A model generated the notes under the pieces. That model saw only the letters and a list, made by a program, of their open reading frames with translations. It had not been told where the DNA came from and searched no databases. Below are positions 32,751-45,454 of a DNA stretch of 64,000 nt, piece after piece. Positions within the stretch are counted from its first letter, which is position 1. Every line of letters starts with the position of its first letter. The translations under genes and the position numbers were made by a program. This stretch comes from Arabidopsis thaliana (lineage: Eukaryota; Streptophyta; Magnoliopsida; Brassicales; Brassicaceae), in contig NC_003071.7 in assembly GCF_000001735.4 (NCBI RefSeq), positions 10,657,151 to 10,721,150 of the forward strand, given 5' to 3'.

Positions 32751-35273
32751 ATGACCCGCAGCAGAAAGTTCTTAACGAAAAAGATGTTGACCGAGAAAAT
32801 GAATGAAGCGAGCCAAGATGAAGACAATGTTGCATTGTCGAACACCAAAGAAACGGAGAAGAAGCAGAGGAAGCGGAAGAAGGATTGCGAGGAAAAGAAT
32901 AAGAAGAAGCGAAAGAAGGATTGCGAGGAAAAGCATGAGACGAAGGAAATGGAGTTAGCGTGGAAACCTGAGGATTGTGCTAAGCCATTAGGCGAAGTGA
33001 GTAAGGTTACTGGGAAGGGAAAAAAGAAAAAAAGTCATTTCAAAACATTCACGTTTCGAGGCAACCAATATGCGCTGGTGAGTTTCGTTTTACGTTTTGA
33101 TTTATTACTTTAAAGGCTTTGACATATTAATTTTTAAAACTGGTTTGCAAAAAAAATCAAAATACACAAACCTATATATGTGGACATGGCTGGTCCAAAA
33201 ATAATAAAAACATGGCGAATTTAATATTTATTGTCTTTCTAATATGTTTTTTTTCATTTCAATTATAATAATATCAAATTCGAACTTTATAAACTTAGAA
33301 GCTATTTCAAAAAAAAAAAAAAAAACTTACAAACTATTTGATAATGAGTTATATGCAAAACAATAATTTTCTATATGTGTGAAACGACTAAAATTATATG
33401 GATAGCCAAAAGATTTATTTTTTCCTTCATTTGTGTAGTTTTTTCAATTGCATTACCATTTACATTATATATCTTTTTTTTCCCCATAGGAGGATTCAGT
33501 GCAATTGGTTCCAGACGACCCAAACAGCAAGCCCTATTGTGCCATTATAAAGGTTAGTGAAAAGAACAAAAAAAAAAATTGATATGATTTTTAGTTTTTA
33601 CCTTATCATTTGATCAAATTATTTGTTGGACAGGATATTTATATACCAAACAAAGAAAAATACGTGAAACTTGCAGTCCATTGGTTTTATCGTCCAGAGG
33701 ATGTGGATAAAAAACATGTTGGAAAATGGGAATCCAAAGATTCAAGAAACCTGTTCTACAGTTTCCATCGTGATGAGGTGTTTGCTGAATCTGTGAAGCA
33801 CAAGTGTGTTGTGAATTTCGTGCCGGAAAATAAGCAAATCCCAAACCGTAGAGAGCATCCTTGCTTCATCGTGCAAAATGTTTATGATTTTGTTAAGAAG
33901 AAGGTGAGGAAGTTCACTGATAAGAACTTTGACGTGCACCAAAAGAATGAGATTGATCGTCTTGTGGCAAAGACGAGTTTACGCCTTGGTGATCTTCCTG
34001 ACATTGAGAAAGACCAAGTGACTAAGACTTCAAAGGGTAAAAGAACTGTTCAGAGAAAGAGTCCTAAAACCAGTACGGTTTATAAGTCGATCTTGGAGGA
34101 TTTTGATTTGTTAACCGGTGATTCGGATCGTGACAAGCGATTGGGGGAGCTCCTGGAAGCAGTTAAGCACGAGTGTCGTACAAGTAAGAAGAAAGGGGCT
34201 CGTGATGATGATTCTTACTGGCCAGATGATGTTGTTCCGGTGGTTCGAGCTCTTGAGCATGTCTTTTATGATTCTATGGCAGAAGATATGTCAAAGTATC
34301 ATCACAAGTTGGAGATTCTGGTTGATGAACTCAAGGTTAGTTTAATTCCTTTCACTCATCCATCCTATATTTTTATTTTTGTTTTGCATGTTCTTGATTT
34401 CTATTTATTTTTTTGTTAATGCATGTTCTCCTGAAACCCTAAACTTTGAAAAATATTTCATTTTAAAATATGAAGTTTTATTCGTATTGAAATTGATGTT
34501 TAATGTTTTTACTTCACATATAAAAAAATACTTATAGGAGTTCAATTTGTACATCATCCCTTCGGAAAAAATTCATTATGTAATTTGGTGTTACTTGAAA
34601 AGTAATTTCATTATGTAATTTATAGGAATTTAGTATATCATCTCTGAGATATATGATAATATATTTTACTATAATTACCTTAATTCACATCGATTACATG
34701 AAGATCTACGCTAATAATCTTGTTTATTATTGGAGAATAATAGAAATTGGTTGATGTGTTCTCAGTTTGTTGCAATTAGTGTTTAATTGTGATCTCTTAT
34801 TGTATGTTTGCAGACGTCACGACTGTTAGCTAGACGACTTCTCGATGGTGAATTAAAACCTGAACAAGTGGTAAAGATGACACGCTATGAGCTAACGGTA
34901 ATCTCTTTCATTCACAAATTTTCTTCACATTAATTTTTGTACAAAAATCTCTAATGTTGTTATTTATTTGGTCTACAATATCACGGCTTAACCTCATATT
35001 ATATTGGATTTCTTCTAGTAAAATTAAGGGAATGTTTCCGAGCCAATACCACAAAACCTGAATTTTAATGTTTATTAATTAGCTCATAAACTGCTTTATT
35101 ATTAATCACATCTCAAGTGTTTTTGAAATGTTAAAGTGACTATGGTTAGCTTTTTTGTTTCCCGACATCAGCGTGGTTTCACTTTCGATGACATAACGGC
35201 CGACTTGGAAGAGCCAATAATGAGGAACGATGCTCCATCCACCTCCAACAATGTTGAGCAAAATGAAGATTAA
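32751..35273 (+). CDS. BAH-domain protein with TFIIS central-like domain
   Basis: Predicted nuclear chromatin-associated protein, 425 aa; exons 32751-33077, 33490-33552, 33634-34335, 34814-34897 and 35172-35273. Residues 1-90 are basic and contain a duplicated KRKKDCEEK unit that can serve as a nuclear localisation signal. A BAH domain follows at about 95-235 (FTFRGNQYALEDSVQLVPDD, VKLAVHWFYRPEDV, ELFYSFHRDE-like ENLFYSFHRDEVFAES). The C-terminal part, about 270-400, resembles the TFIIS central domain (VYKSILEDFDLLTGDSDRDK, RRLLDGELKPEQVVKMT). This BAH plus TFIIS-M layout is shared with the AIPP3/BDT1 type of H3K27me3 reader. At2g25120 by memory; its own histone mark is not known to me. Confidence 0.88.
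33291..33339 (+). mobile_element. Poly(A) micro-insertion with imperfect 17-bp duplication
   Basis: AAACTTAGAAGCTATTT at 33291-33307 and AAACTTACAAACTATTT at 33323-33339 differ at two positions and flank a C plus 14 A. It lies in the first coding intron of the BAH gene and looks older than the exact ones. Confidence 0.4.
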
Positions 35274-35299
35274 AGAAGATACTAAACCTTCAAATAATA

Positions 35300-38080
35300 T
35301 ATTTTAATAATATCTTGTTCCAATCTTTTTGTTTTTGTTTTTGTTTTCCTTGAGTTTTCTGTCAAGGTATGATGCAGAATTGCAGATCATAACCATTTAT
35401 TTCATGAATTATTATCTCAAACTTCAATTATTAAAGTTTAATAATTTCTATAGTGTCATATTTGTAACATGGGTTGGCATGTATTCAATTGAACTATGGA
35501 ATACAAAATTTTGGTTTAGTAATGCACGATTTTGTAAAGGTTTAGTTTCAGTAAAGGTTGTCTAAAATGATTTAAAAGCATGTACTTTTCTAAAATGTTT
35601 ACACATCCTAGTATAGAAATCTTTTTAATATTCTAAAACACATAAAACACGAGGCAACAAGTGTGAAGAAGACACTAACATGAGATCAGCTAATCGAAAG
35701 AAGCATTAAGTTTCCAAAGTGTTTCCTTTGTCCTTTGGAGAGATTGTGTTGCGCATCTCACGATCAATGAACTTGAAAGTGGTGAGGTGTGGCAACGATT
35801 GGTGTTGAAGAATTTCTTTACAGTTCAGTTTTCCTATGTTGAAAATTTTCAGTTCTTATAACAAAAGACTAAAAACCTTTTACTGGGGCCTCCTTCACAT
35901 ACCTTTATATGTAAGTCCGTCCATGGCCATAATAGCGTTACGTATAATTTAATGCAACAACCAGATTGTTGGCTGATCGGCACCGACCTGAGATGTATCC
36001 TCTTCTATTCTTTCATCAATGACATATTATTTTACTGGCCTATAAGAAATTAAAAAAAATATATAACGAGATATGTTACATACTTACATGTGACCGTTTT
36101 TACACTTGGTTCACATCATTTATCAATAGAATATAATAAGGGTATATGCCAATACCAAATAGGAGATTTAAATAACACTTTTAAGTTGCCACATTACATC
36201 ATATATGAAACTATATAAGAAAGAAATGACTAAGGTTTACCTGATCGAAGAGATCTTACTTCTTAGGTTCCGTTACGATAACTAAGAAATGCCATTTTTG
36301 TTACAAATATATGTGGCATATAGTTAACATGTTGCTAAGTAAAACATATATATACACCAAATCTACTTGCGAGGGCGGAGAGAAATACGAAAATTAATCC
36401 TCTCATGATTGAAATCAAGTTTGAAGAATGATGGAGCCGACACTTTTGTTCTTTATGCCAAGATCCATGATTTTGAATTCAATTGAGAATTTTCCCCTCA
36501 TGTAACCAAATAATCTCCCTCTAGATTTCATAATGTCGTTTTCAAAACTATATAAAGAGTTGGAGGGTCCAAAGAGGAATTTGGGAACCAATTGAGAATA
36601 GTGGACCAGCTTATATATTGCAAAAATATCATTAGTCACAACGTCTATACACTGAAACACATAAATATAATGTCTATGTCAATACATCTATGTAAGAACA
36701 GTCGTGTCGAGTGAATATCTAATATGTTTCTATTTTGTCGTATACACTTAAATTATAATATCAATTAATAAATATTCACGTCTCCTTCAAAATATTCCAT
36801 ACTCATTCATACTATAACACTGTCTCCATCTCTTATACACACAAAAAAAAAGTTTAGCATGTGCTCTAAGAAGATATGATATTTATACAATAAGAAAACT
36901 TCAAACTATATATACGAATTATAGATCTCTACTTTATCATTATCTCTCGTACCTAGATCGTAGATCAAAAGTGGGGTTTTAATGAAACCAATTAAGTAAT
37001 GTAACCAATTGTGGACGTACGTTGCGTGGCATCCATCCTACCACAAATAAAGTGTCGGAGTATTCAAATTTCAAACCCTAATTAGAAAATAAAACCTATA
37101 GGTTACAAATAAATGACACTAATGGGTGTGATGTATACTTGTAGTTTAAGAAAGAAAGAAAAAATACCAAGGGGGTGGTGAGCGTAGTGGTAATGCAAAG
37201 GGTTGGTTCCCTTGTGCCCCGGATTTCAATTCTCCTTTGGGACGGAGAGACATTCGGGATAGGAGAGGATCGGATGTTCTAGAGTCTCTAAAATCGCCTA
37301 ATTATAACAATCTATGTTGACCTTAATATCATTTAACCTAAGCACAGAAATACTTCCCTTGAATCAAACATTACGTGTACATGAACTACAACTTTTTTGG
37401 TTTTCCAAGATTCGTCTTTTACGTTAGCCCGACAAGTAGAAAAATTAAATAAACAACGTACAGAAATGGTTGTCGGTTCTTCGCAAATCCCACGAGTGTG
37501 CAACGAACATTGGTATAAGAAAAGTGGTAGTAATATTTTAAAGGACACAACTATATGCACGATTCACGAGTGGACCAATGCATGCTTAATTAATGCAGAA
37601 GATGGATCTCTCTCTCTTTTCTTTGATAAAAACAAAAAATGAAATATATATGTTTGATGGCAATATTGTAACTTACCGATATTGGGGTCTTAGAAATTAC
37701 ATGAAGAAATATATAAAAACTTATTGATGCATGTGAAGATCCAAATCCGACTCAATTACTATATCTTCCTCGTAATTAAACTTGATGCCACTGTCACTGA
37801 CCTAACCTTGGATAGAAAGTTAACAACCATTTATGGTTCTAACCTGAAGTTAAAAACTTACATAGTATGAAACAACTAAATAACAATAGCCTTTATAAAA
37901 AAAAAATCAAAACTAGAAAACTTTTCATTGTAATCAGTGGATAACTATATTTTAGTTTTTAAATTCTGACTAAAATACTCTTATGCTACAAAAATTTTAA
38001 AATAAACGTGGTGGTAATACTTTAGATATTTCCTAGTAACAAATTTTATTGGAAATGATTAAGCTCTTTGATACAAACTT
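35300..38080. other. Intergenic region BAH gene / ARM gene
   Basis: Mostly AT-rich. It contains a SINE at 37171-37320. A minus-strand frame at 36415-36660 follows an acceptor-like TTTCAG and could be a relic exon, but has no ATG and no family I recognise. Confidence 0.4.
37171..37320 (+). mobile_element. tRNA-derived SINE
   Basis: The head GGGGGTGGTGAGCGTAGTGG carries an A box that fits RRYNNARYGG (AGCGTAGTGG, 37181-37190). A B-box-like GGATTTCAATTCTCC follows at 37221-37235. The GC-rich body ends near 37310 in AT-rich DNA. Structure and sequence resemble Brassicaceae SB SINEs. No target-site duplication or clear tail was found, so the copy is old or truncated. Confidence 0.7.
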
Positions 38081-38092
38081 TGTTTCTTGGAT

Positions 38093-39809
38093 TCAGAAAG
38101 TTAAGCTCTTTGAGAAATGCTGTGAAGTAGTAACAAAGTCATGTGGCAAATTAGCTCTCTTCACAATCCTCTTCATGTTACTCTGTAAACTCTGTTGCAC
38201 TAACTGCTTCACTGCTTTTCTCTCATCCGTCATCCTAAGATCATGACCTCTCTCTCTTCCCAATGAAGAAGTTCCGTAAATCGGAGCTGAGACTTGCTTC
38301 CCTTTATCCACCACTCTCAAACACTCTAGTACCCTCGAGGCTCGCTTTTGCGCCAATGGACTTCCTACAAGTGTTAGTTCAAGCAATGAAGATTCAATAC
38401 CCGCTTCAATCATCGCATTACGATCTCCATAACCTTTATGAGCCATTAACATAAGGATGTAAACCGCTTTCTCTTGACATTTTATTGAATCATTCCAGTT
38501 CAATACATCTACCAATATGGGAAACGCTTCAACCACCTCCCCGATCGCTTTCCTTCCTTCGGGGACTGATACTACATTGGTTAAGATGGCGAGAATCCTC
38601 TCGCTCACTTCCATGTCTCCCAACGTGTTCAAGAGAAAAGGAATCAGATCGGTTTCGAGTATGAAGGAAACGTTTTGGTGATATATTGAAAGGTTGTAAA
38701 GAGCTCGAAGAGCGTCTTCTCTAGCTTGTGAGCTGCTAGTTTCCTCGAAGTTTTTAAGCGTTTTCACTAGAAAGATGATTGCACCCGAGGAACCGATGAT
38801 CGGTTTGTTGGAATCCAACGCGCTTAACCCTAGGAAATTAGCGACAATAGCCTCCGCGATTGCTTGATTAGGAGGTTTTGATGACTCAACTAGCTTTAAC
38901 ATTTTGTGAACAACACCTGCTTTTACAATGGCTGCTTTGTTCCTGAAATTCAGAGAATTTAAACATATGTCATTGAAACAAATGATTGAATTTAATGCTT
39001 GGAACTTTTTCAGATTCTTGGGTTCAGAAAAACATGTAACTAAAACAGATCAAAACCAAGGAAAAGTATTGAAAGTGACATATCTAAAGATAACTATTAA
39101 ACTCTATCTATCATTTCACCTAAAAAAAGTAAACCAACAACAAAAAAAACATTCACAAATAAAATTCACAAAACCTAATGAGAGATTTGAAATGCAAGAG
39201 AAACATGCAATGCAAAGGAAACAAAACTCAAAATCTACTTGAAGAAACTTACACATCATTGCCGATTCCGAGGTTGAGAAGAGCGTAAAGCGAAGCGATT
39301 AGCGCATCTTCGCTTTGTGACTCGTCGTCGATCATACTAACCAACGGCGGGATCGCACCAAGCATCGCAAGTGTTACTCTCGCCTCTATATCATCTTTTG
39401 CTAACAACCTAACCTCACTAGCCGCCGCTATTTTCTTCTCCGCCGCCTCCGCCTCCGCCTCCGCCTCCGCTTGTAAATCTTTAACAACACGTTTTAGAAT
39501 CTCAAGTGTTTCCTCCTTCTTCTTGGTCTCTACACCACTCTCAATCACTGCTAAGTTTAACAGATCGCTGAGCTTCTCCGGTTTCCTCATTGAATCCTCT
39601 CCGATGATTGTCGATTTCGAACAACCTTCGTCGTCTTCTTCTCGGAGTTCACGTCGGTAACGAGAGCTACCGCCGCAACTAATGGCGTCGAAGATGATCC
39701 TGCGCAATGACGATCCGGAGAAGGTGTTTCCGGATAAAGAGGAAGAAGAAGCGGAGGGAATACGATGGAGAATGAGAGGATCAACATTGTTCCGGTGACA
39801 CTTCGCCAT
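38093..39809 (-). CDS. ARM-repeat superfamily protein
   Basis: Protein of 468 aa in two exons, 39253-39809 and 38093-38942. After a Ser-rich N-terminus (about 1-90) come armadillo repeats, with recognisable helices such as LAMLGAIPPLVSMIDDES, LIASLYALLNLGIGND, NKAAIVKAGVVHKMLKLVE, EDALRALYNLSIYHQNV and LAILTNVVSVPEGRKAI. A GCC/TCC-type trinucleotide run encodes AEAEAEAEAAEKK near residue 120. The C-terminal ~60 residues are basic (KRIVKRANLPHDF). The ARM set resembles the C-terminal half of plant U-box proteins but no U-box is present. Role unknown to me; At2g25130 by memory. Confidence 0.9.
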
Positions 39810-40726
39810 TATCGCCGATCAGTTCTATAGAGCTTGAGGAAGCAAGAAAGAGAGAGGGAGAGAGAAAAGAGTTTGTTCTGTTTGGAAGCGAAAACAGAGG
39901 AACCAAAATGATTTTAAAGAGATTTATCGAATATTTTACAAAAACAATATTGTGGAGATCTAGAGAATATTTAATTTTAAGATTGAGAATTTAGAAGTTT
40001 CACATTTATATATAGTCGGGTTTTGGGTAGTTTTGACGAACATAACGAACGTATATCAAAATTAGTTCAATCATTCAAATAGTAAAAATATAGCTAAATT
40101 TTGATTATAATTTGTAGGCTCATTTCGCAATTTCAAAAGTACAATTCTAAGAAAACGATAATTGTTTAGACTCCATGTACCAGGTTGTTTCCCTCATTGC
40201 ATGACACGACCGACATTTCTCAGTCCCTAACTAATACTTTATCACTAGTAAGAATACTAACTCGTTTAAATATCAGACACACGAATTAATAAGAAACTTA
40301 CTTAAGAATAAACAAATACTTCAATGTCGGAAGCTATTAAAGAGAAGGATCCGAATATCCGATTCAATTCTAGCGACATGAGAACGTGGTTAAAAAAATT
40401 ATTATTCCAAGTCAAAAACGTTTCTTCAATTTTGATTTTGTAAGATTTGTAATCTCCTTACTTGAAAATCAGATCTGTGACAAATTCTAATAGTACCACA
40501 TTGGTACGTGAGTCCTTAAAAGCTCCATAAAGTTCATAATTTCAAATGCTAACGGAGGAATAAGTCGGTGTGTTCCCATTTACTTTTGTCGGCAAAAGAT
40601 AATCCTCAAAACATTACATTCCGTACGAGTTAGAAGAGAGAGCAACACTAAAGTACGAATCTACAAAAGACAGAACAAAAGAGTTATAAACGCTAAACCC
40701 CGAATCGTCTAATTTTGTTTGTGCAA
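39810..40726. other. ARM gene promoter and CLPB4 3' flank
   Basis: About 0.9 kb between two minus-strand genes. GA-rich 5'UTR sequence follows the ARM start near 39840-39870. The rest shows nothing I can name. Confidence 0.5.
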
Positions 40727-43700
40727 TTAAGCGGCCATTTCTTCAGCTGAAGCATTACTCTCAAGCTTCTTGATAACCAATTTGTTGTCACTAGCCAAGT
40801 GGTCAACATCGACAAGAACGGTATCTTCTTCTGCAAAATCTCCTTTCAAAATCCCGACAGCGATCTCATTCTCCACCATCTGTTGAATCACTCGCTTCAC
40901 CGGCCTTGCCCCGTAGTTAGGGTCAAAGCCAAGCTGAGCAAGGAGATCCACTGCCTCTTTGGTATACTGAAGTTTGATTTTCTTCTGTTCCAAGCTATTC
41001 TTCACCCGTCTCATCTGCACATTACACAAATGTAATAACATGAAGCTAATGTCTTTAGAAGAACAAAGATTCTGAAAAAACAAAGTGGGTTTAAAAGGGT
41101 TAGTTACCTGTAACTCTACGATTTTGGAGATTTCGTTAGAATCCAGCGGCTGGAAAACTATGTACTCGTCAATTCTGTTCATGAACTCAGGCCTGAAATT
41201 TTGTCTTGCTAACTCCACAACTTGCCGCTTCATTATCTCATAAACTGCTTCTTTGCTGTCTTCATTGTTGCGGAGGGTCTCAAGTATGTGGTGAGATCCT
41301 ATATTCGACGTCATAATTACAACACAGTTTTTGAAACTTACGGTCCTTCCTTGAGAATCAGTTATTCTTCCATCGTCTAGCAGTTGTAGCAAGATATTAA
41401 AGACATCAGGGTGGGCTTTCTCGATCTCATCAAACAGAACCACCGAGTAAGGTCTCCTGCGAACAACTTCAGTTAACTGCCCACCTTCTTCATAACCGAC
41501 ATAGCCAGGTGGTGCACCAACAAGCCGTGAGACTGAGTGTTTTTCCATGTACTCACTCATATCGACCCTCACTATTGCATTTTCAGTGTTAAAAAGGTAT
41601 CCCGCTAGAGCCTTGGCAAGCTCGGTCTTACCAACACCTGTTGGACCCATGAACATGAAACTAGCTATTGGGCGGTTAGGATCAGAAAGACCAGCCCTTG
41701 AACGTCGGATAGCATCTGCTACTGATTTTACAGCCATGTCTTGACCAATAACTCTATGGTGGAGCACTTCTTCCAACATCACTAACTTCTCTCTCTCTGA
41801 TTGCTGAAGATTAGATAGTGGAATACCAGTCCACTTGCTTACTATTTCTGCTATGTCAAGATCGGTAACCACTTCTCGGAGTAGTGACTGTCCAAACTGT
41901 CGGAAATTCGTGAGATTCTTCTCAGCTTCTTCTAATTGGCGTTGGAGGGACAAAAGTGTTCCATACTTCAGCTCAGCAGCTCGGTTTAGATCATATTCAC
42001 GTTCAGCAGATTCAATTTCGAGGTTAACTCGATCAATCTGTAAAACATAGAACATAGAAAATGTTACGGAGGACATTAACGTCGACATATACCAACAACG
42101 AAAGCAACCACCACAAGTACTACCACTAAAAGTACGAATTTAGAACAAGAAACTGCAGTGTGTCTTGTATAAAATTATTTTTATGAGACGTTAAGTCGAA
42201 AAGGCATAGTGATTGAGAAAGATTTTACCTCTTCCTTAAACGAACGTATTTTTGTCATGAGCGACTTTTCTTTCTCCCATTGGACATTGAGTTCTTTCTG
42301 TTTCTGTTTGAGCGTGGACAGATCATTCTCAATCTTCTGTAGCCGTTCTTTAGATGCTTTATCAGTATCATTTTTAAGAGAAAGCTTTTCCATCTCCAAT
42401 TTGATCACAGCTCTATCTATTCCATCTAGTTCAGTTGGTTTAGAAGTGATCTCCATCTTCAGCTTTGCACCAGCTTCGTCAACAAGATCAATAGCTGAAA
42501 AAAGAACATTCATCTTAGAAAAAAATACTATGGTCAAACACTTCCCAAAGAAAACTGGTTGTAATCAGGGAAAGTGCAAGTCCAATGTCCATACCTTTGT
42601 CTGGCAGAAAGCGTTCGGTGATGTAGCGGTCTGCAAGAACTGCTGCTGAAACAAGGGCACTATCTGATATAGTAACGCCATGGTGTAACTCGTACCGCTC
42701 TCTTAACCCACGAAGAATCGAGATTGTATCTTCAACAGAGGGCTGAACACATAACACTTGTTGAAACCTACGCTCTAGAGCTGGGTCTTTCTCTATATAT
42801 TTGCGGTATTCGGTCAGTGTAGTTGCACCAATGCATCTCAGTTCACCTCGTCCAAGCATTGGTTTCAAGAGGTTGCTTGCATCCATTGCTCCATCCATAG
42901 CTCCTAAATAAGAGTAAATAGCAGCCAATTCGTTAGTTTCACCTTACCAATAACAAAGTACTAAAGTGAGTCAAAAGAAACAAGATTAACAATATTAGTA
43001 GATCTTTCAATAAAATTTTCCATCTCCAATTTAACCATTTATTTGGCGATGCAATGTTCTTCTACTCAGCCACATTTTAACCATTTATTATGCATATGTA
43101 CATGTATCGTGTATAAAAAAGATCATCAATGTTTAAAGTATGTGGATAAAATGAAAAAGGTACCTGCACCAACAACAGTGTGGATCTCATCAATAAACAA
43201 GATTGTTTGCCCATTGGAAGCAGATACTTCCTTCATTACTGCTTTCAACCTCTCCTCAAAATCTCCTCGAAATTTGGCACCAGCAAGAAGTGAACCCATG
43301 TCGAGAGATATCAACTACATGATAGAGAAACCAAGCCAAACATGTTAGAATCTTCCTCCAGCCTTTCTACGAGAAAACTGTGGTCCATTAAACAAAACAG
43401 TCCAAGGCCAAAAAGAACAAGAAGAAAACTGAAGCAATTTACTGGAATGAACCTTTCGATTCATGAGAGGTTCAGGGACATCTCCTCGCACAATTCGTTG
43501 AGCCAACCTGAAAAGATTAAAATTTGGCAGAGTAAGAACATAATATTTGATAAAGAAAAGAAAAACAAGGGATATAACTACAAGTCTTACCCCTCTGCAA
43601 TTGCAGTTTTCCCTACACCAGGTTCACCAATAATAACCGGATTGTTTTTTGTTCTCCTACATAATATCTGGATGCAACGCCTAATTTCATCATCCCGCCC

Positions 43701-44848
43701 AATGACAGGATCCAGCTTCCCTCGTCTAGCCATCTCAGTTAAATCATTTCCATACTTTTCAAGTGCTTGATATTTGCTTTCAGGATCTACATGTGTATTA
43801 GCAAAACGTGATGAGAGTAGGCAAATGTCACCAACACACGTCTTACATCTACTTACCAATGTTCACGAATTCAATGTAGAACATAAGAATAAAACCATCA
43901 TTATTTTTCCAGTCAAGTCTTTGATTGTCACAAGTAGCATATATAAAACATCATCTACACAGTGTACTAGCTATATTCGAAGTAACTTACTCCGATCAGT
44001 TACTCGTTGATCACCGCGTACATCTTTAATAGCATCCTTTAGCACTTGAATATCAAGTTTCATGTCCCTGAAAAACTCTTGTCCAAACCTTGTATCTGAA
44101 TAATAAGCCAACAAAAAGTGCTCCACGGATACATAACTATCCAACATATCTTTCTTATGCCTCTTTGCATTTTCTAATATAACACTAAGAGATGACCCTA
44201 GTCTCTGACCACTTGCATCACTAACCTGCAACATCACAACAACTTAAATTGACCTGCAAAATTATGTTCTGATACACAGAAAAAGAGAGATTAAGCGCAA
44301 CACCGTACCGTTGGTTGTTTAGATATGAACAAGTCTGTAGCTTGAAGAACAGAGGAATTGTCAATTCCAGCTTTAGTGAAAATCTTTCTAGCCATACCAT
44401 CTTTTTGCTCAAGAAGAGCTTTCATCAAATGTTCAGATTCCACAATCTGTTGTTTCGATTCACGAGCCGCGTCAAAGGCGTTGATAAGCCCTTCCCATGC
44501 CATCTCCGTAAACTCATTTTGATTAACCTATTATCACTAAACCATAAAATTAACAGTTCCAAGTTCACAATTGAGCAACTAACACTGAAATCGAGCACGA
44601 ACCTGAGCTGTGGTAGTACAAAAGCGTCGCGGAGAAGAAAGAGGGAAGAGTTGACCATGAGTAGTAGTCGCATGAGTGATAGAAGAGTTATTGATTTTTC
44701 CGATGAATGAATTTGTTGGCCGGCCAATAGAGGTGTAGTGAGGAGAGGAAGAGAGAGAGCGAGAACGGAGGAGAGGAGAGGGTCTCGAGAGAGTGTATTG
44801 AGCTTTGATGGCTGACGAAACAGACTTTGATAATCTCCTTAGCGCCAT
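40727..44848 (-). CDS. CLPB4: Mitochondrial ClpB-type AAA+ disaggregase (HSP100)
   Basis: ATP-driven protein disaggregase, 964 aa. Minus-strand exons are 44603-44848, 44309-44527, 43991-44225, 43591-43786, 43453-43507, 43164-43314, 42595-42903, 42229-42494, 41108-42037 and 40727-41014. The first ~80 residues are Arg/Ser-rich and fit a mitochondrial presequence. The Clp N-terminal repeats come next ([20 protein letters not shown]). NBD1 has Walker A GEPGVGKT and Walker [10 protein letters not shown] coiled-coil middle domain follows (EDAL-type helices around [20 protein letters not shown]), then NBD2 with [30 protein letters not shown] and the C-terminal [18 protein letters not shown]. The long coiled coil marks ClpB rather than ClpC. 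Recognised as At2g25140/CLPB4. A heat-shock-element core lies upstream. Confidence 0.97.
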
Positions 44849-44996
44849 GTGAGTAAGAAGATTGAAGGAAATGAGGGTTTTTGGTTTAGGGTTATGAAGG
44901 AGGAGGAAGAAGACGACGGAGGTTTTTTACATGGAGACAAGCGTAAGCTTGGAGAAGAGGGAAAAAGAAGTTTGTAGAAGAAAGTCATTTCATCGA

Positions 44997-45004
44997 GAAG
45001 TTTC
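44997..45004. promoter_or_regulatory. Heat-shock-element-like core near CLPB4
   Basis: GAAGTTTC is an exact GAAnnTTC inverted pair. A further TTC lies five bases away at 44988-44990. It lies about 150 bp upstream of the CLPB4 ATG, suited to heat induction by HSF factors. A full three-unit nTTCnnGAAnnTTCn is not present here. Confidence 0.4.
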
Positions 45005-45406
45005 CAGTGATGATCCACCACTGGGTTTTTCTATAGGCAGGCTAATACCTAAACCGATTTTCGGTTCAGTTTAGCAATTTGAGTCTTTTGGTATAGTAGT
45101 AAACCAAGTTGCATTTGTTTTATTAATTCTAGTTTTGCTCGAAAACCTCCCTTTTTTTGTAATATGTTTAAGAAAATTTTGCTTGTTTCATTATATTTCA
45201 CAACAAATCAATTTATTATCAATACATATATATGTATTATTCTTTATTCATTATTCATGACATGAACAGATTAAGTATTACATGAACATATTGAGTATTA
45301 CATATATTCACCCGTGAATATATTTACCCATTATTCACTGACATCAAATGAAAAGCATTCATTAAGACATTAACAGACATAGAAAATCATTCAGGCACCA
45401 ACTAAA

Positions 45407-45454
45407 GTTAGTTGGTATCACCAAAATAAAGTTAGTTGGTATCACCAAAATAAA
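45407..45454. repeat. Exact 24-bp tandem duplication across the SCT stop codon
   Basis: The unit starting GTTAGTTGGTATCACC occurs at 45407-45430 and 45431-45454. It encodes the last codons (YFGDTN and stop) of the gene on the minus strand, so the 3'UTR carries a second copy of the C-terminal coding end. Confidence 0.9.

Noticed and set aside
36415-36660. 81-codon minus-strand frame ending SVGSIILQT
   Set aside because: No ATG, no partner exons and no recognised domain. An acceptor-like TTTCAG precedes it, so a relic exon remains possible.
39430-39480. GCCTCC-type trinucleotide run in the ARM gene
   Set aside because: It is in frame and encodes an Ala/Glu helix; a common kind of coding microsatellite.
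42209-42649. 146-codon plus-strand ORF
   Set aside because: Antisense to CLPB4 exon 8 and its acceptor region.
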